Source of the DNA: Diploscapter coronatus
Taxonomy: Eukaryota > Nematoda > Chromadorea > Rhabditida > Rhabditidae
Reading direction: 5' to 3'
Assembly (NCBI GenBank): GCA_964036155.1
Contig: OZ038422.1
Span: 64,255,201-64,319,200, forward strand
DNA length: 64,000 nucleotides
In this document: in pieces, positions 11,201-22,707 of the stretch
How the letters are laid out: each line of letters begins with the position of its first letter
Position numbering within the stretch: the first letter of the stretch is position 1
Program-made: the position numbers and the translations under genes
Notes under the pieces: model-generated
What the model was told of the DNA's origin: nothing
The model's database searches: none
The model's input: the letters and a program-made list of their open reading frames with translations, nothing else

Positions 11201-12666
11201 ACGGAATTGTTCTGGAGCCGGTTAAAAATTAGTCGTCAACGAAACTTTGAGAAAAATTAATTTCTAAAAGTGCACGGTTCCCAGAACAATCCTGATTCAA
11301 TGGTGTAGGCTTTGAAGCGCTACCCTCAATTTTGTAAAATCAATTGGGGCTCTACTGTAGAGGTTAGGGTAATTCGTTTCGACCCTCAAATTTACCCAAT
11401 AAATTACCTACGCTCTGACTACATGAGAAAAGAATTAGAATCCGATTTTAATGGTAAATAAGGTTCCTATGTCACGACAAAGCATTGGAGAAATACTTTA
11501 AGGACTCTATATAAATAGTTAATAATAATGAAATATTGTTCTTTTAGAATTATTTTCCTATAGATTCAGAAATGTAAAATAATGATTCTTACTTTCTCCG
11601 TTCTCATAACAATATATTTGATCCACATTATAGTATGTATCAAGATTAACCATCACTACCCAGCTTCCATTGCTACATTCATAATACATAAACAAAAGGT
11701 TCTTTACACATCTGTCACCATCTGTTGTGTGAAGCACAATTGATGAACCGTTTTCACAATAGATTAAAGAGCTTAAATAAATAATTAAATATAAATTATA
11801 TATTATATAATTTAATAATTATGAGATTTTAAAAGAGTTCAGGGAATGTATCTTGAGATAGGAATTATACTTCTACAAATTTAGTGTCGTTATGTTAGCT
11901 GATTATCTGATTATACCTGCACTGTATTAAATTTGGATATATACTACTTGGATAAATGGATGTCCCATTGGTACATTTCAATTCAACATCAGTGTCCTAA
12001 ATCTTGTAATATATCGTGATAGAGCTTACGTATTTATGAGTTTAAAATATCTGTGTAGTTTACTATCATCATCACAAACTGTTTTGTATTAATCGTGATC
12101 CTCCAAGCAATGAATAAATCATTTAAGTGAAGTTAGAAGGTAGAGTAAAATGTCGCAAAGTAGGTTAGATGAGAATAGAATGATTAAAACAATGAAAAGG
12201 CAGATGGCCTATGTTTCAGCAATTGGAAAGAATAGCACACAGAGTAGTATATAGGAAGAATGTTATAATATTATAATCTAAAGAATATACGAATGCTTAC
12301 ATTTGGTCCCAGAACTCGCGGCTGTGGATCAGAGCAAGCTGGGCAATTATCTAAATTCCATCAATTTATACGGCAAATTGTCCAATTTTTGAATATGTTC
12401 CATTTCAGTCATGAATTGATTTGTATCAAATTTTAATATAAATATTATATAGTATTTACATTCGATCATTTATTTATGAGTAAACCTTTATAAATAAAGA
12501 AAAATATTTCAAAATTGTTGTAATTTGTTATTTAGTTGAATAATCTTATGAATATATAATAATTAATTGAAAAAAACAAACCGTCAAGTATGTCTGATAT
12601 GCAACTCGTTGGTAAATCCATAACTAGAATCATAGGAAGTAAGAAAATGATACGATACAAGCACAT
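8274..12666 (-). CDS. Receptor tyrosine kinase (RTK-A), complete
   Basis: Nineteen exons join in phase: 12582-12666, 12301-12350, 11917-11996, 11593-11771, 10891-10937, 10288-10630, 10008-10106, 9844-9952, 9748-9798, 9566-9666, 9412-9494, 9256-9362, 9100-9208, 9002-9061, 8878-8958, 8701-8834, 8518-8652, 8408-8468 and 8274-8360, giving about 666 residues. The order is: signal peptide (MCLYRIIFLLPMILV), two cysteine modules each opened by a P-rich hinge (DNCPAC, NSCAACPPPSAPLQPG), an S/T-rich stalk, one membrane span (FITVPVSLFIISVSISIC) followed by RRRRAR, then a tyrosine kinase. All key kinase residues are visible: IGSGSFSVVYKG glycine loop, VAVK lysine, FRDEIELMK helix C, HRDLAARN, DFG, PIRWSAPE, SDVWSFGV and MKCWCLEPEDRPSF. 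HRDLAARN marks a tyrosine kinase. The ligand is unknown. The donor ending the second module exon (10288) is the least certain junction. Confidence 0.88.
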
Positions 12667-13346
12667 ATTGGAGATGCAAATTAGTAAATATGGTCCTGGA
12701 ATTTCTTTCAAAGTAAAAATTTCCTATATCATAGTCGATTATGCATTTATAAACTAGTAAATGAAGAAAACTATCAGTCTAGGGGAAACACGCGTTCAGA
12801 ATGCATTATCATGTTTAAATCAACATTCAGACTAGATAATACCGTCTTTAGACGCGTTCTACTTGGTGACCTATGAAGAAGACGGAACAACGAATAATCA
12901 CTAAACAAGTCATATAAGATTTTACAGATTTTATTACAAATAATCTATTATACTAATACAAATTGAATTCATTATTTAGTGATTGATTGGTTAAATAGAA
13001 TTGAAAATAATTACTATCACTTCCGTATTCTCTCTAATTGAAGAGCACCCCCAAAATGCAGAACTACCCATCACCCAACTCAGATCATCTCAAAAAGTGT
13101 TTTATGATGTTCTTTAGATTGTGTAGAGTCGATTTAGTTTTGATTTGAAGTGATTACAATCATGAAATGAGGAATTATTGCCGTTTGAAAAATTCGAATT
13201 CTTCGAAAGTTAGGGGGTTGAAAGATGGAAGGACATGCTCTTCAACTAGAGGGAGTACGATATGTTAGTTTTTGTTAATACATACTTTCATGTCATATTT
13301 AAGTAAATAACTTTTATTATCTGCATGATATCTAAAATTAAACAAA
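12667..13346. other. Intergenic between RTK-A and RTK-B remnants
   Basis: AT-rich sequence that should hold the RTK-A promoter. I see no coding exon and no clear element. The terminal kinase-tail exon of the neighbouring paralogue begins at 13347. Confidence 0.4.
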
Positions 13347-13454
13347 TTATTCCAATTTTGATAGATTAGTTAAATCTGTTTGAATATGTTGTAAATCTAT
13401 ATAGCCATAATAATCGGTTTTCCCTAGAATCTGAGTAGAGATTTCGGCTTTCGA
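13347..13454 (-). pseudogene. Orphan terminal exon of a lost kinase domain (RTK-B tail)
   Basis: On the minus strand, after a TATTTTCAG acceptor, a 36-codon open exon reads SKAEISTQILGKTDYYGYID and continues to a TAA. It aligns with the last exon of RTK-A (LKSEIARQILQNSEYYGYID), which follows the kinase C-lobe. No glycine loop, catalytic loop, DFG or C-lobe exons exist between this exon and the RTK-B membrane exon at 13881, a gap of about 430 bp. The gap instead holds a foldback element. The exon is therefore read as the stump left by deletion of the kinase. It is still open, so a spliced role cannot be excluded. Confidence 0.75.
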
Positions 13455-13510
13455 CTGAAAATACTCCATCATCAATGTGCCTTATATAATAGTCATTTAT
13501 GTATATCCTT

Positions 13511-13650
13511 GATGCGCGATAAACTGGTCATTCGTCTCATAGAGGGAAATGATTTGCTCATTTCTTTTTTGACGAAATAACATACAAAATGGATAGTTAG
13601 AGTACAGATTTTGTGCATCTCTCATCTCGAATAACCAGTTTTATGCGCCA
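13511..13650. mobile_element. MITE-like element inside the kinase deletion of RTK-B
   Basis: The left end ATGCGCGATAAACTGGTCATTCG is matched by the reverse complement of the right end CGAATAACCAGTTTTATGCGC. The arms continue through CTCATAGAG and CATCTCTCATCT. Total length is about 140 bp. It lies exactly in the interval where RTK-A has its kinase exons. Confidence 0.75.
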
Positions 13651-13804
13651 TAATGATAGATAATATGCTGCTCAAAATTTATTTTTAATTTCTAGTTTTG
13701 CTCGTATTAAGCAAATGACGAGATTATTGAATCTGCCAAAGAATTGTACCAAGTAATCATCTAAAAATTTCATACTATATACGAAAAATGTGCTTACTCA
13801 ATTA

Positions 13805-15894
13805 TTACCGCATCGTTTGGACGTAATGGTTTTCTTGCCTAAGTAACATTCTAAAGTATTAGTAACTAATTAAATCTTACGCTTCAGATCTCAACACTTC
13901 TGGAGCTTGTCGTTTTCCTCTATAATACATACAAACGGAAGCAATAATAGTAGATATGACGACTAATAATGCAATGACTGATGGTATCACAATTGCATAG
14001 ACTGAAAGCAATTATTATCTAATGTCGTATCTTACAATTCGATTAGATCTGACTTATTAGTTTATTATTTTCAGTTTTCACTTCAAGGCTTGTGGTAATC
14101 GGTTTCGTCGATGTTTGTAGTAGCGGTGAAGTTCGTGAGGTTGATATCTTGCGTGTTGAAGATGTTGACGAATGGGTTGTTGATTGCAAGGTTGAAAGTT
14201 TAGTTGGCCCTTTAGTTGTCAATGCTGTAGTAGCAGCTAAATTTAATCTTTTAGTAGCAAATTCACCTCAATCGCAACAATTAATCATTTCTAAACATTT
14301 CTAAATAAGATAAAATATCTTTAAAGCAGTCCAAGACCATATTCATAAATTATAAATGTTTTTTTTTTCATATATTTAGTTATACACTGTCTTACGCTTT
14401 GGCCCATAGCAGTGAATTTCGTCAAATTCGTGATACGAAAATAATTGGCAAGATCCATAATCGCAAGCCGATACAGTCCATTTTCCATTGAAACATTTAT
14501 AAATATCATTCAAATTTTTCAAATAATATATACAACTCTCAGGGACTGTATCATTTAAATTGATCACGGTTCCAGAGGATGAGTCTGAACACATCACTTG
14601 CCACCTTAAAACAATCGATTAAAACCATTTTATTGCCATGAGAATAACATTTAATTTTTAATTATTTGTAACACATTCTTCATAGGTGAATTTAAAAAAA
14701 AAAAATTGTTTCATATTTTTAGGCCTAAGAGTTTCTTATATGCTAATCAGATTTCAGAATGATTCGTTCATATAAATGTTAACTCTATGTGTTAAATTGG
14801 AGAATTTTAGTTCACATTTTTACCCGTCACTATATAATTCATTTGTTGTGAGTTAAATAACATCTCACATGCATACACTGCTATCACCTGTTACATTCTT
14901 CAGTGTACTAGATGTAACAGTTTTGGTATTATCGTCGCATTTTGTTTTATTCTAAATAAATGTATCTTTAGATGTTTCTATAGTTAATTACCCCAGGCTT
15001 AAGTGGTTGTAATGGTGATTCTGGGCATTTAGAACACGAATCTGAATAGAAATTTATCGATGACAATATCTCATACTTATTACTTTTTAAAAAATTTCAT
15101 TAAATATGCTAATCTTTATCGATATCTTGTTAAAATGTGTAAAATATTAGGATTACTTTCATCGCTCTCATAGCAGTATAGTTGATCGATGCCTGGATAA
15201 TAATGACCACGAAATTCTGCCATCCAGGTCGAATTTATGCACAAGAAGTACATGTAGAGCAGACCAGGCAAACAGCTACTTTTATCGTTGTCAGAGAGGT
15301 GTGCAACGATTGAAGCTGTTTTATTACATTCTACATAATATCTTAAATAAAAAAATGACGTTTACATTTTTGATAAAACTTCATCAAACTCAAGTAATAT
15401 CGGAATCACACCTGCATGTATTTTCATCAACTTTGTCGGCGACAGTGAAACTGTCTAAGATTGGTGCATTCGTACATTTAGCCCCAGAATCCTAAATTTT
15501 TCTCGATGATATAATTTTAATTCAGCACCATTGATTTGTATCCAAAATCGACTGCGTACTTTCGGCTGCAGGATTGCTGGTGGAGGCTGTAAGCAGGCAG
15601 AGCATGCGGCTAAATTTAATTAACGTTTTTTTTTATTCAAAAGGCATTAATTATTTTTTACTAATTGGTGAAGTAGTTGGAATATCTTTGGAAGTTAGTG
15701 ATGTTGTTGTCTCTGAAATCACTTATAATTTTCAACTAGTTTATTCAGATACTGTTTTTCTGGAACGTCTTCATCAAAAACTTTAATAAAAAAATCCATC
15801 ATAAAATACCACCTTCAGTCTGGACACAAATGACGAATATCGCGATAATGATTAAGAATTCGTTCATAAAATAGTTGGAATAAGCGAGATCCAT
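13805..15894 (-). CDS. Kinase-less receptor paralogue (RTK-B): signal peptide, ectodomain, membrane span
   Basis: Eleven exons fit in phase: 15813-15894, 15662-15712, 15560-15609, 15412-15491, 15157-15341, 14992-15041, 14869-14951, 14396-14604, 14054-14236, 13881-14001 and 13805-13850, about 379 residues. Order: signal peptide (core FLIIIAIFVICV), S/T linker, hinge ACSACLQPPPAILQPK, module 1, hinge NSCSKCPESPLQPLKPG, module 2 (WQVMC...DEIHCY), a 61-residue S/T-rich stalk, and a membrane span (YAIVIPSVIALLVVISTIIA) followed by RGKRQ. After the span the best acceptor leads to a 14-residue tail and a TAA; an in-frame kinase cannot be built. Every ectodomain exon is open with usable splice sites, which argues that it is still under selection, perhaps as a decoy or co-receptor (inference). 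The tail exon is the weakest part of the model. Confidence 0.65.
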
Positions 15895-16640
15895 TTAGAT
15901 TATAGAACAACTATCTTTCTTCACTTAATCAATAACAGTTCGTGTCAATTTTCGAGTTTTAATCCTAATGCTTGTTAGTTTTCGAGTGAACAAGTTACGG
16001 ACAATAAGTTCCGGAATGGAAAGTTGCTTGAAAATGTCATTGCTTGCATATTAGTTGAATTTAACACTTTCAAGCATTAACACCTGCTTATGAACAGAAA
16101 ACTAACGGATTTTTCGAGCGTTTTAAGCCGTGAATTATCTGATTAAATCGACGATTAATGCTCATGTTCTGTCTGATATGAACTTAGGTGCAGTACTATT
16201 AATACCTTATTGACAGGAATTTTTGATGTATGAAAGTGGAAAGAATAACGACAGGGATATTTTAAAATTAATTTATTAATGCAGTAACCTTACAATATCC
16301 AAGAATTAAGGTATTTGATAGAACACTGTATGCACATATTATCGCATAATAATTTATTTGAAAATAAACATTATAAGGTTTAGGCAATTATAAAATGGGC
16401 TAATTAGGTTGAAATATAGAGGCTAAGTCTCCTTTCGAATGAGAGAAAGAATGCATGAATTTTTCCAGCATTTCAATTATCGCTAATTATCTCGTTAATT
16501 AGTCGATTATTCTATGAAACTACCATACCAATTAGGGTAATAAAATACGCCCGAAATGATGGTGCCGTTGGTTTTTCGAAAAAAAAAAAGGCCTTCTGAA
16601 GGCATTAACGACGTCGAATCTCGCGATAGGAGACTTCCTC
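14657..16640. repeat. Segmental duplication, copy 2 (~2 kb)
   Basis: Direct-orientation partner of 1474-3445, about 13 kb away. It contains the 5' half of RTK-B and its upstream flank. The identical block at 16217-16455 includes AGTGGAAAGAATAACGACAG and TATTTGATAGAACACTGTAT. Small differences include a longer A-run at 16580 and an extra T-run at 14695. Similarity stops abruptly at both ends. Confidence 0.9.
15662..15712 (-). other. Phase-symmetric S/T cassette exon of RTK-B
   Basis: A 51 bp exon with a GATTTCAG acceptor and an A|GTAAAA donor encodes TTTSLTSKDIPTTSPI in the frame set by the signal-peptide exon. It enters and leaves in phase 1, so both inclusion and skipping keep the frame. 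The same exon at 2459-2509 is identical in the 1.5-3.4 kb copy. RTK-A has no such exon between its signal peptide and first hinge. Confidence 0.6.
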
Positions 16641-17337
16641 AAAAAATTCTCAAACGGATTTGAATTCTCCAGTCGATTTATTTTATTGCGGAATTCGCTT
16701 TGTTCTTTTCTCGCCCATTGTTTATACCGTGCAATGGGAAGTAATCTACGTAGTAACACATAATTTGTGAGCAAAGACATAGTTGATATCACTTTCGTGC
16801 GCAACGATCGTTTCCCAGAAGAATAAACAAAAAATATCGAAATAGGCATCCATCTAGCTCAAATTACAAAATTTGTATGTAGCAGACACTCCATAAACAT
16901 TCGATTTATTTTCTGCATTTTATCAATACCATTAATAAATAGAAGTTACCATTAAGCATTTCTGACCTCTTATATACGTGCTTTCTACTTGGGAAATGCG
17001 TGTAGTTTTATTGGATAACGCGCGCCCTCCAGAATAGGTCAGTTGTGAAATTTCGGCTGTTAACCGAATTTTTGATGGGGTTATGGAATTTGTCTCTAAC
17101 ATTATGACAATCTATCATCAGATGATAATGGATAGATTTGCAGTTGTCTCAGTGTTTATCATCACTATACCAAATTGGAGAGTTGTAAAAATAGCCTATT
17201 TTCAATTAGTTCTTCCTAAAAATTAGTCGCATTTTGAAATTTTCATTAATTCATCATTTTTTCTTAAAGCTTTAAACTTTATTCACATTTTATTCGCATT
17301 TTTGTTCATCTGGATTTCATAATCGACCCTTCCAGGA
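15895..17337. other. Intergenic, RTK-B upstream flank
   Basis: To about 16640 it is the duplicated flank. Beyond that it is AT-rich and gives way to the promoter side of the small membrane-protein gene. A minus-strand open frame at 16532-16849 has no recognisable domain and was not accepted. Confidence 0.45.
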
Positions 17338-17928
17338 ATGTCGGCGTTCCTGAAACTATTCTGTGTGCTTATCGCGATTCTGGCAGTGCATTCCGTGAAA
17401 GCAGATATCAGCGAGGAAGACTCGTTCGATATCTTCAAACTCAGGTACGGTGATTTTATATCGCTTGAAATTTTAAATACCCAAAAAAGAATTTCAGTTA
17501 TCTTTCTAAATATGAGATCTTAAAAAATTTCTTAAACATTTCATACATCCAAGAAAAGCGGATCTCATATATTCCAAATCTTCAGAGCCTCGTCCCTTGG
17601 ATGTCCGCTATTGATTCTTGACGATCCTTGCCCTAAAGAAACTTCGCTCTATTATTTCAAATGCTGCGGCCAGACCGAAGACGACAAGTACTGCTGCTTC
17701 AGGCTGCAGGTATTTTAGTTTAGTTTTTGATTACATTTTTAGAAACTCAATTGGAAGACTTGCAAATATCGACGTTTAAAGCGTTCTTTCTAATAATGAT
17801 AACATTGAAAAATATAACTATCGATTTTTAAATTATCTCAGGACTGGGCACTCGTGCTGGCCTGCTTCCTGGCGGTATGCATCGTGCCCGTCGTCATCGT
17901 CGTTATCATCAGGCACTGTCGCACGTAG
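17338..17928 (+). CDS. Small cysteine-rich single-pass membrane protein
   Basis: Three exons, 17338-17444, 17586-17709 and 17842-17928, encode 105 residues. The N-terminus is a signal peptide (FLKLFCVLIAILAVHSVKA). A short extracellular part carries seven cysteines with paired CC motifs (YFKCCGQTEDDKYCCF). The last exon is one membrane span (WALVLACFLAVCIVPVVIVV) ending in a short basic tail, RHCRT. The start is the only ATG in phase after a CTTCCAG sequence at 17330-17336 that could be a trans-splice acceptor. Codons are richer in G and C than the surroundings, as expected for a real gene. The CC...CC layout recalls Shisa-like proteins, but the protein is too short to assign and I do not name it. 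Confidence 0.75.
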
Positions 17929-18003
17929 ACGATCAAATGATAGCGGTATGCTAATTTTATTGCTGCTTTCTTATATCTATTGGTGTGAGTGCTCTTCAAT
18001 AAG

Positions 18004-18192
18004 CAGTTCTAAGGAGGGTGATCGTCAGAAACCCTTTGCGACTTATCCCAATATATTTTCAGAGCGAAGTTCTGTCTTTAACTTATCATTAACCAAAAAA
18101 TTGCTTATGCGACCTGACTACATAATCTTGATTTTGTGTTTGCGATTTATCCTCTAGTTTCTTTTCGTCTGACGACGGTGCTCTCTAGATCT
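18004..18192. mobile_element. Second copy of the GATCGTCAGA inverted-repeat element
   Basis: The ends match those of the element at 7682-7769: AGGAGGGTGATCGTCAGAAA at the left and TTTCGTCTGACGACGGTG at the right. Here the interior is about 100 bp longer. It lies about 75 bp downstream of the small membrane-protein gene and upstream of the pkd-2 3' end. Confidence 0.7.
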
Positions 18193-18661
18193 GGGTGTAC
18201 TTGATTTTCTCAATCTGACAATTTTTATAATCTACAATGTAAAATTTTAACCGAAATTTTTATTCACTGCCCAATGTAAACTTTAAAACATTCCAGAAAA
18301 AGATATAATATTTCACATTGAACCGGGTAGTCGGAGGCCGCACCTATTTCACAGAATGGAAATAGGCATTTTCGAATCTTAGCGATCCATCTACCCCGAT
18401 TCAATTTTTGAAATTTTCAAAAAACAAATACGATTTGTAAAAATCAATTTCTCTTTCTCAATTCGTTATCCATATTCATTGAGTATTGCCCAGTTAGGAA
18501 GCCCTTAATCGGGATAATTAAGGCTAATTAACTAGTTTATTTATATTAATTAACTATTTAATTAGGATAATTAACATTTCACCTAAAATAACTAACATAA
18601 ACGAGCGTAGCTAAAAGTTAAAACTAGGTAATTAAACGTTTTAATTAGGATAATTGGCTAA

Positions 18662-21600
18662 TTATCTGCTAATTACCTGTGCGATTAATTGATTTTGATG
18701 TTCCTTGGCTCTGACTTTGTCCTTTTCGATATCAAAGAGTCTGTCCAAAACATCGTCCACTCTGTCGATCACTCTCATTATGGAGCTCTCGATTTTCTCA
18801 ACGCGACGCGATAATCTGAATTCGATCCGTAATCTGGGTAAATTGGGTTTTGTTGATTTTTCAACAGAAATAAAGCTGACCTTTATTAAAATAAATAATT
18901 TTTAATAAATTATCATGATCTAAGTATTTTTGAGAAGGAAAGCATAAATATTGATGAAGAAAAGTTGATCTTCATTGAAATTTTCAATAAAAGTGAATCA
19001 AATTTTTATGAACTGGTGTGATCTTCGAGTTGTTGAATGGAAAAGCTAATCTTCATCATTTCTCACTTACATTGTATAATTTCTGTGTTCCTCGCTAATT
19101 TGTTTCTGTCTATCGGCTTCCGCTTCAACTTCCAATCCGATATCAGCCATCATTCTATCCGTTACTTCCTGCTTATTTTCGATGTTGTACTTGGTGAACG
19201 CTTCATTTATATCCTCCTTTGTATATCCGGCCCTAAAATTTCGCCTAGAATTTAAAATAGCTCGATTTTTACCTAATCAGTTCCAGTTTAAAATCGTCGT
19301 AGGTCACTTCCCCTTGGGGTGCATGCGGTTTCTTGTTTCTCCGCATCATACCGCTCATCTTTCCTCGAATCCAGTCCATCAAGCTCAATCCGTCCTTTTG
19401 TCGGGCCAATTCAGCTTTCACTTCAACGTAGGAGTCATTAATAATGGCCAGGAACATGTTCTATAACGTCTTATCTTTAGTTCTTTAGCTAATTACTGTT
19501 TAACTTAATTCAATCGATGTCAATGTCATACTAAATTTAAATCTGAACTATTTAGCAAGAAATTTGTTGAAGCTGATTAAATTTCGGATGAAAATGCCTT
19601 GGATTAAAGTTTGATCTTCATTTTTGAGGCTAGATTTTTCGAAACATACCAATAGTACGAAAAACACGAAGAAGACGTAGGAGACGAAAAATACCGGTCC
19701 AAGAATGCGGTTCGTACTTTCCAGAGCGTCGAAGTCGAAATCTCCTAGAATAGTACGTAGCAAAGCAAATACCGCATCGTAAAACGTGGAATAGTCAGCG
19801 ATCTGATTAAACCATATTAATTATCTCAGATAATTAGCCTAACCAATTAGCAATCTATGAGTTAGTTTACCTGAGTTCCGAAGACGAGATATCCGAATTG
19901 CGCATACGCAAAGAAGAACACGGCAAACATAACCGCAAATCCACCGATATCTTTGGCGGAGCGGGATAAAGTCGCCGAAAGTTGGGACATGGTTTTGTTC
20001 ACGGAGATGTATTGGAAGAGCTAAAGCGTATCTTATCTTAAGAATCTAAATCTAAAAGTAAAGACTTTCGCAACCGGGTTAGCATAAGTTCCGAGGTTCG
20101 TCAAAATGAACTTATATTTTGTTAGGATATTGTATCGGTCAAATGAAGTGACAGTTCGTGTGTTAAAGAACGCCTTGTGAGAAGTGCGCGTATGAACTAT
20201 GCACGAAGGAGGAGGCAGAGAAGGGAAGTTAACAGGTGACAGTAAAAAAAGCGATATGCAATTTGCTCTGCCATTCTCATCCTTTCTCCCTATTTTCAGC
20301 ATACCAACTTTCACTTAATTTGACCGAAACAACAATCTCTACCCGATGTTTGATGAGTATTATTTGGAAAATAATATCAATTACTTTAACTTCTTTACCT
20401 TAATCCAAGAGAGAAATATCGTAATGGACACAATATCGTTGTATCCATTCACCGCATCAACCACGTCGTCAAAACTCGCGTAGGTAAGTCCGTCTGAAAA
20501 GTCTAATTTATTCAAAATTCTAAATGTCAAAACTCACTCTTCAAAACCGAATTCACTCGATTAATTGCAACCGTTGTTCTATGATAAGAGAGCCAGATAC
20601 CGTATCCCGCTAACTTTAAGTTTTTCATTATTAAAAATTAAATATAAATTACAAAAAAGAATAAACTAACCAAAATTTGTATGACATCCACGATATTCCA
20701 GAAGGGCTTGAAATACTTCACCCTGACTCGAATTAACTCCATGATTTCTTCAAACAAGAAAAATAGCTGAAAAATAATGTTTAAAAATGCATAATTCTTA
20801 GAGGTTCAATGATATGTAATAATGCTTCTATTAAATAAAAAAAAACTCTAAAATATGAATGCAAATAAAATCTTACAATAAATCCAACGAAGATCCCTTC
20901 GAAGACTATGGTAATTTTCCCGAAAGTCCCGGAATATCGTATTAAATTCATCGTGGTGAATCTGGCCGTGGTCAAAACGCCTCCTGTAGCTGGTAGCTCG
21001 AATAGCAGCCTAATTAAGCCGATAATTGTGGTAATTAAGTTAATGTATTCTCTTGATGAGAGGACTAATATCCATTAGAAATATCATATTGACTCTCAAT
21101 TTTTTGAAACCTATATTGTTGAACTCACTGAGCCACACAAAATAGATTAACATTCGCATTATAAAGTGTAAAATCCACAATAACTAGGCGGGTTCCCCTA
21201 AATACCGCAATCTTAAAAATCTAAAAAAAGTAAAAAATTTCATACCTATCAATCCACCGGTTACTTTTCAAATTCAATATATTAGCCTGGGCGGTTAAAG
21301 GGTCGTCTAAAGGTAGCCTTTGTAAGAACCTAAAATATTTATGATTTTTAACTTTGTTAAAACTTCTTTGTTACCCGCCCCCTCCATAAGAGGTAATCGA
21401 GCCATCCACGATTTTGGTCTCTAATTTATCCGCGGCTTGGTAGGAGAATCTAGAGTTTATGATTTTAATTCGAAAAAACTAACTTTCAATTTTTGAAACC
21501 TCTTCTATTAAAATTAATCAGTATTTTCAGCTTAATTAATCTATTATGTTACAAAAAATATTCAATGGTTCCATGTTTCATTAATTTCTTACTTTATTTG

Positions 21601-22707
21601 TCTTATGAATCAATTAAAAAAAAACCCACGCTTCCCCATCTCCAAAAGTCATCCGATCTTCCGCATTCTCCTTATAATTAGCATAGCATTCCTTGATCTC
21701 CCTAGAAAATGCGTCTACCACCGAGCAGGATTCATTCGTGACTTTCAACATTCTTACACGAGGCTGACCTAATTAGGGCAAGTAAGCCTTTAATTTCCCT
21801 AATTATCTACTCAATTACCCAATAATTTATTTTCGAAATACACCATGGCAGGTTCAGTTTTGTTGTCACCTGTGCTGTCCCAATATAGGCCAGGGATGAG
21901 GACTTGGTTCATGTACTAAATAAAATTTGTTTATATCATCCATTTTTATTCCTATCAGAGCTGCGCGAAACTTCGACTTCGAATTTAAAAACTTTGAAAT
22001 TCAGATGTCATCACACTTACATCCCAGATGTCATCGATCGTGACGACGTCGCCGAACGCCTTTCCCGATTCGCCGCCGGGCGTGTTCACGAACAAATTAG
22101 TCATCACCTTCGTGTAGTAATACGTTTGGACGCTATGTTGTGAGAGAGCCACTGAGTTTTTTTCGAGTTACAGTAGTTCCAATAATAAACTTTTACCGAA
22201 AGAAAAAACGACTAGAAATGTGATGTACATGAGCATTTCGAACAGCGACTTGATCGTCGTCAATTTCCTATCGTCCGACTTTTCCACTGAAAAAATTACC
22301 GCAATTTTTAGAGTATTTCAAAAATATTGAGACTTCATATGAATTTTATTTGCTAAAGTAGTCTCTTTTGTAGATAAAATTTACAAAGAAAAATATGTTT
22401 TAATAAATTTAACATTACGCAGGATTTTTCAAATTTAATCATTCTATCTTTTAATGATCAAAAAAGTAAAATTCCAACTTCTAGTCGCTATAATAGCCTC
22501 TTTCAGGGTCATCCCCTCTCTGGGTTTCTCATTTCTTTTCCTCAGACCATCCTCGAATTCCTGAAGTTGGCATAGTTACCGTAATCCGCAAAAAAAAAGT
22601 TACAGTAAGCCAAAAGTCCTCACCTCCGTCGACAATGTATGATGGTCGGCAGGTTCAATAGCCGGCGGCGGGTTTTCATAGTCTTTATATTCGGTGTAGT
22701 CTATCAT
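18662..22707 (-). CDS. pkd-2: Polycystin-2 family cation channel
   Basis: Eighteen exons: 22624-22707, 22479-22560, 22197-22286, 22021-22151, 21844-21915, 21630-21763, 21375-21449, 21246-21329, 21129-21197, 20877-21009, 20671-20766, 20538-20613, 20399-20493, 19871-20020, 19650-19802, 19273-19460, 19071-19232 and 18662-18815, about 675 residues. Visible family marks: first membrane span ([16 protein letters not shown]), the polycystin extracellular domain with PRVRMLKV and [20 protein letters not shown], spans ending in [13 protein letters not shown], the pore loop [14 protein letters not shown], and S6 with [18 protein letters not shown]. The C-terminus has an EF-hand-like stretch and a coiled coil ([20 protein letters not shown]), as in polycystin-2. 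In C. elegans PKD-2 works with LOV-1 in male sensory cilia; that role here is by homology. The junction between exons 6 and 7 (donor at 21629) was chosen by phase and could differ. The gene is divergent from the Cys-repeat gene. Confidence 0.94.

Noticed and set aside
14092..14304. 70-codon plus-strand open frame
   Set aside because: It is the antisense shadow of the S/T-rich stalk exon of RTK-B.
15301..15786. Plus-strand open frames inside the 2 kb duplicate
   Set aside because: They are antisense to the RTK-B ectodomain exons and intron; the minus-strand exons have consistent phases and cysteine patterns.
16532..16849. 105-codon minus-strand open frame
   Set aside because: No domain, no splice context, and part of it is the duplicated non-coding flank with a palindrome.
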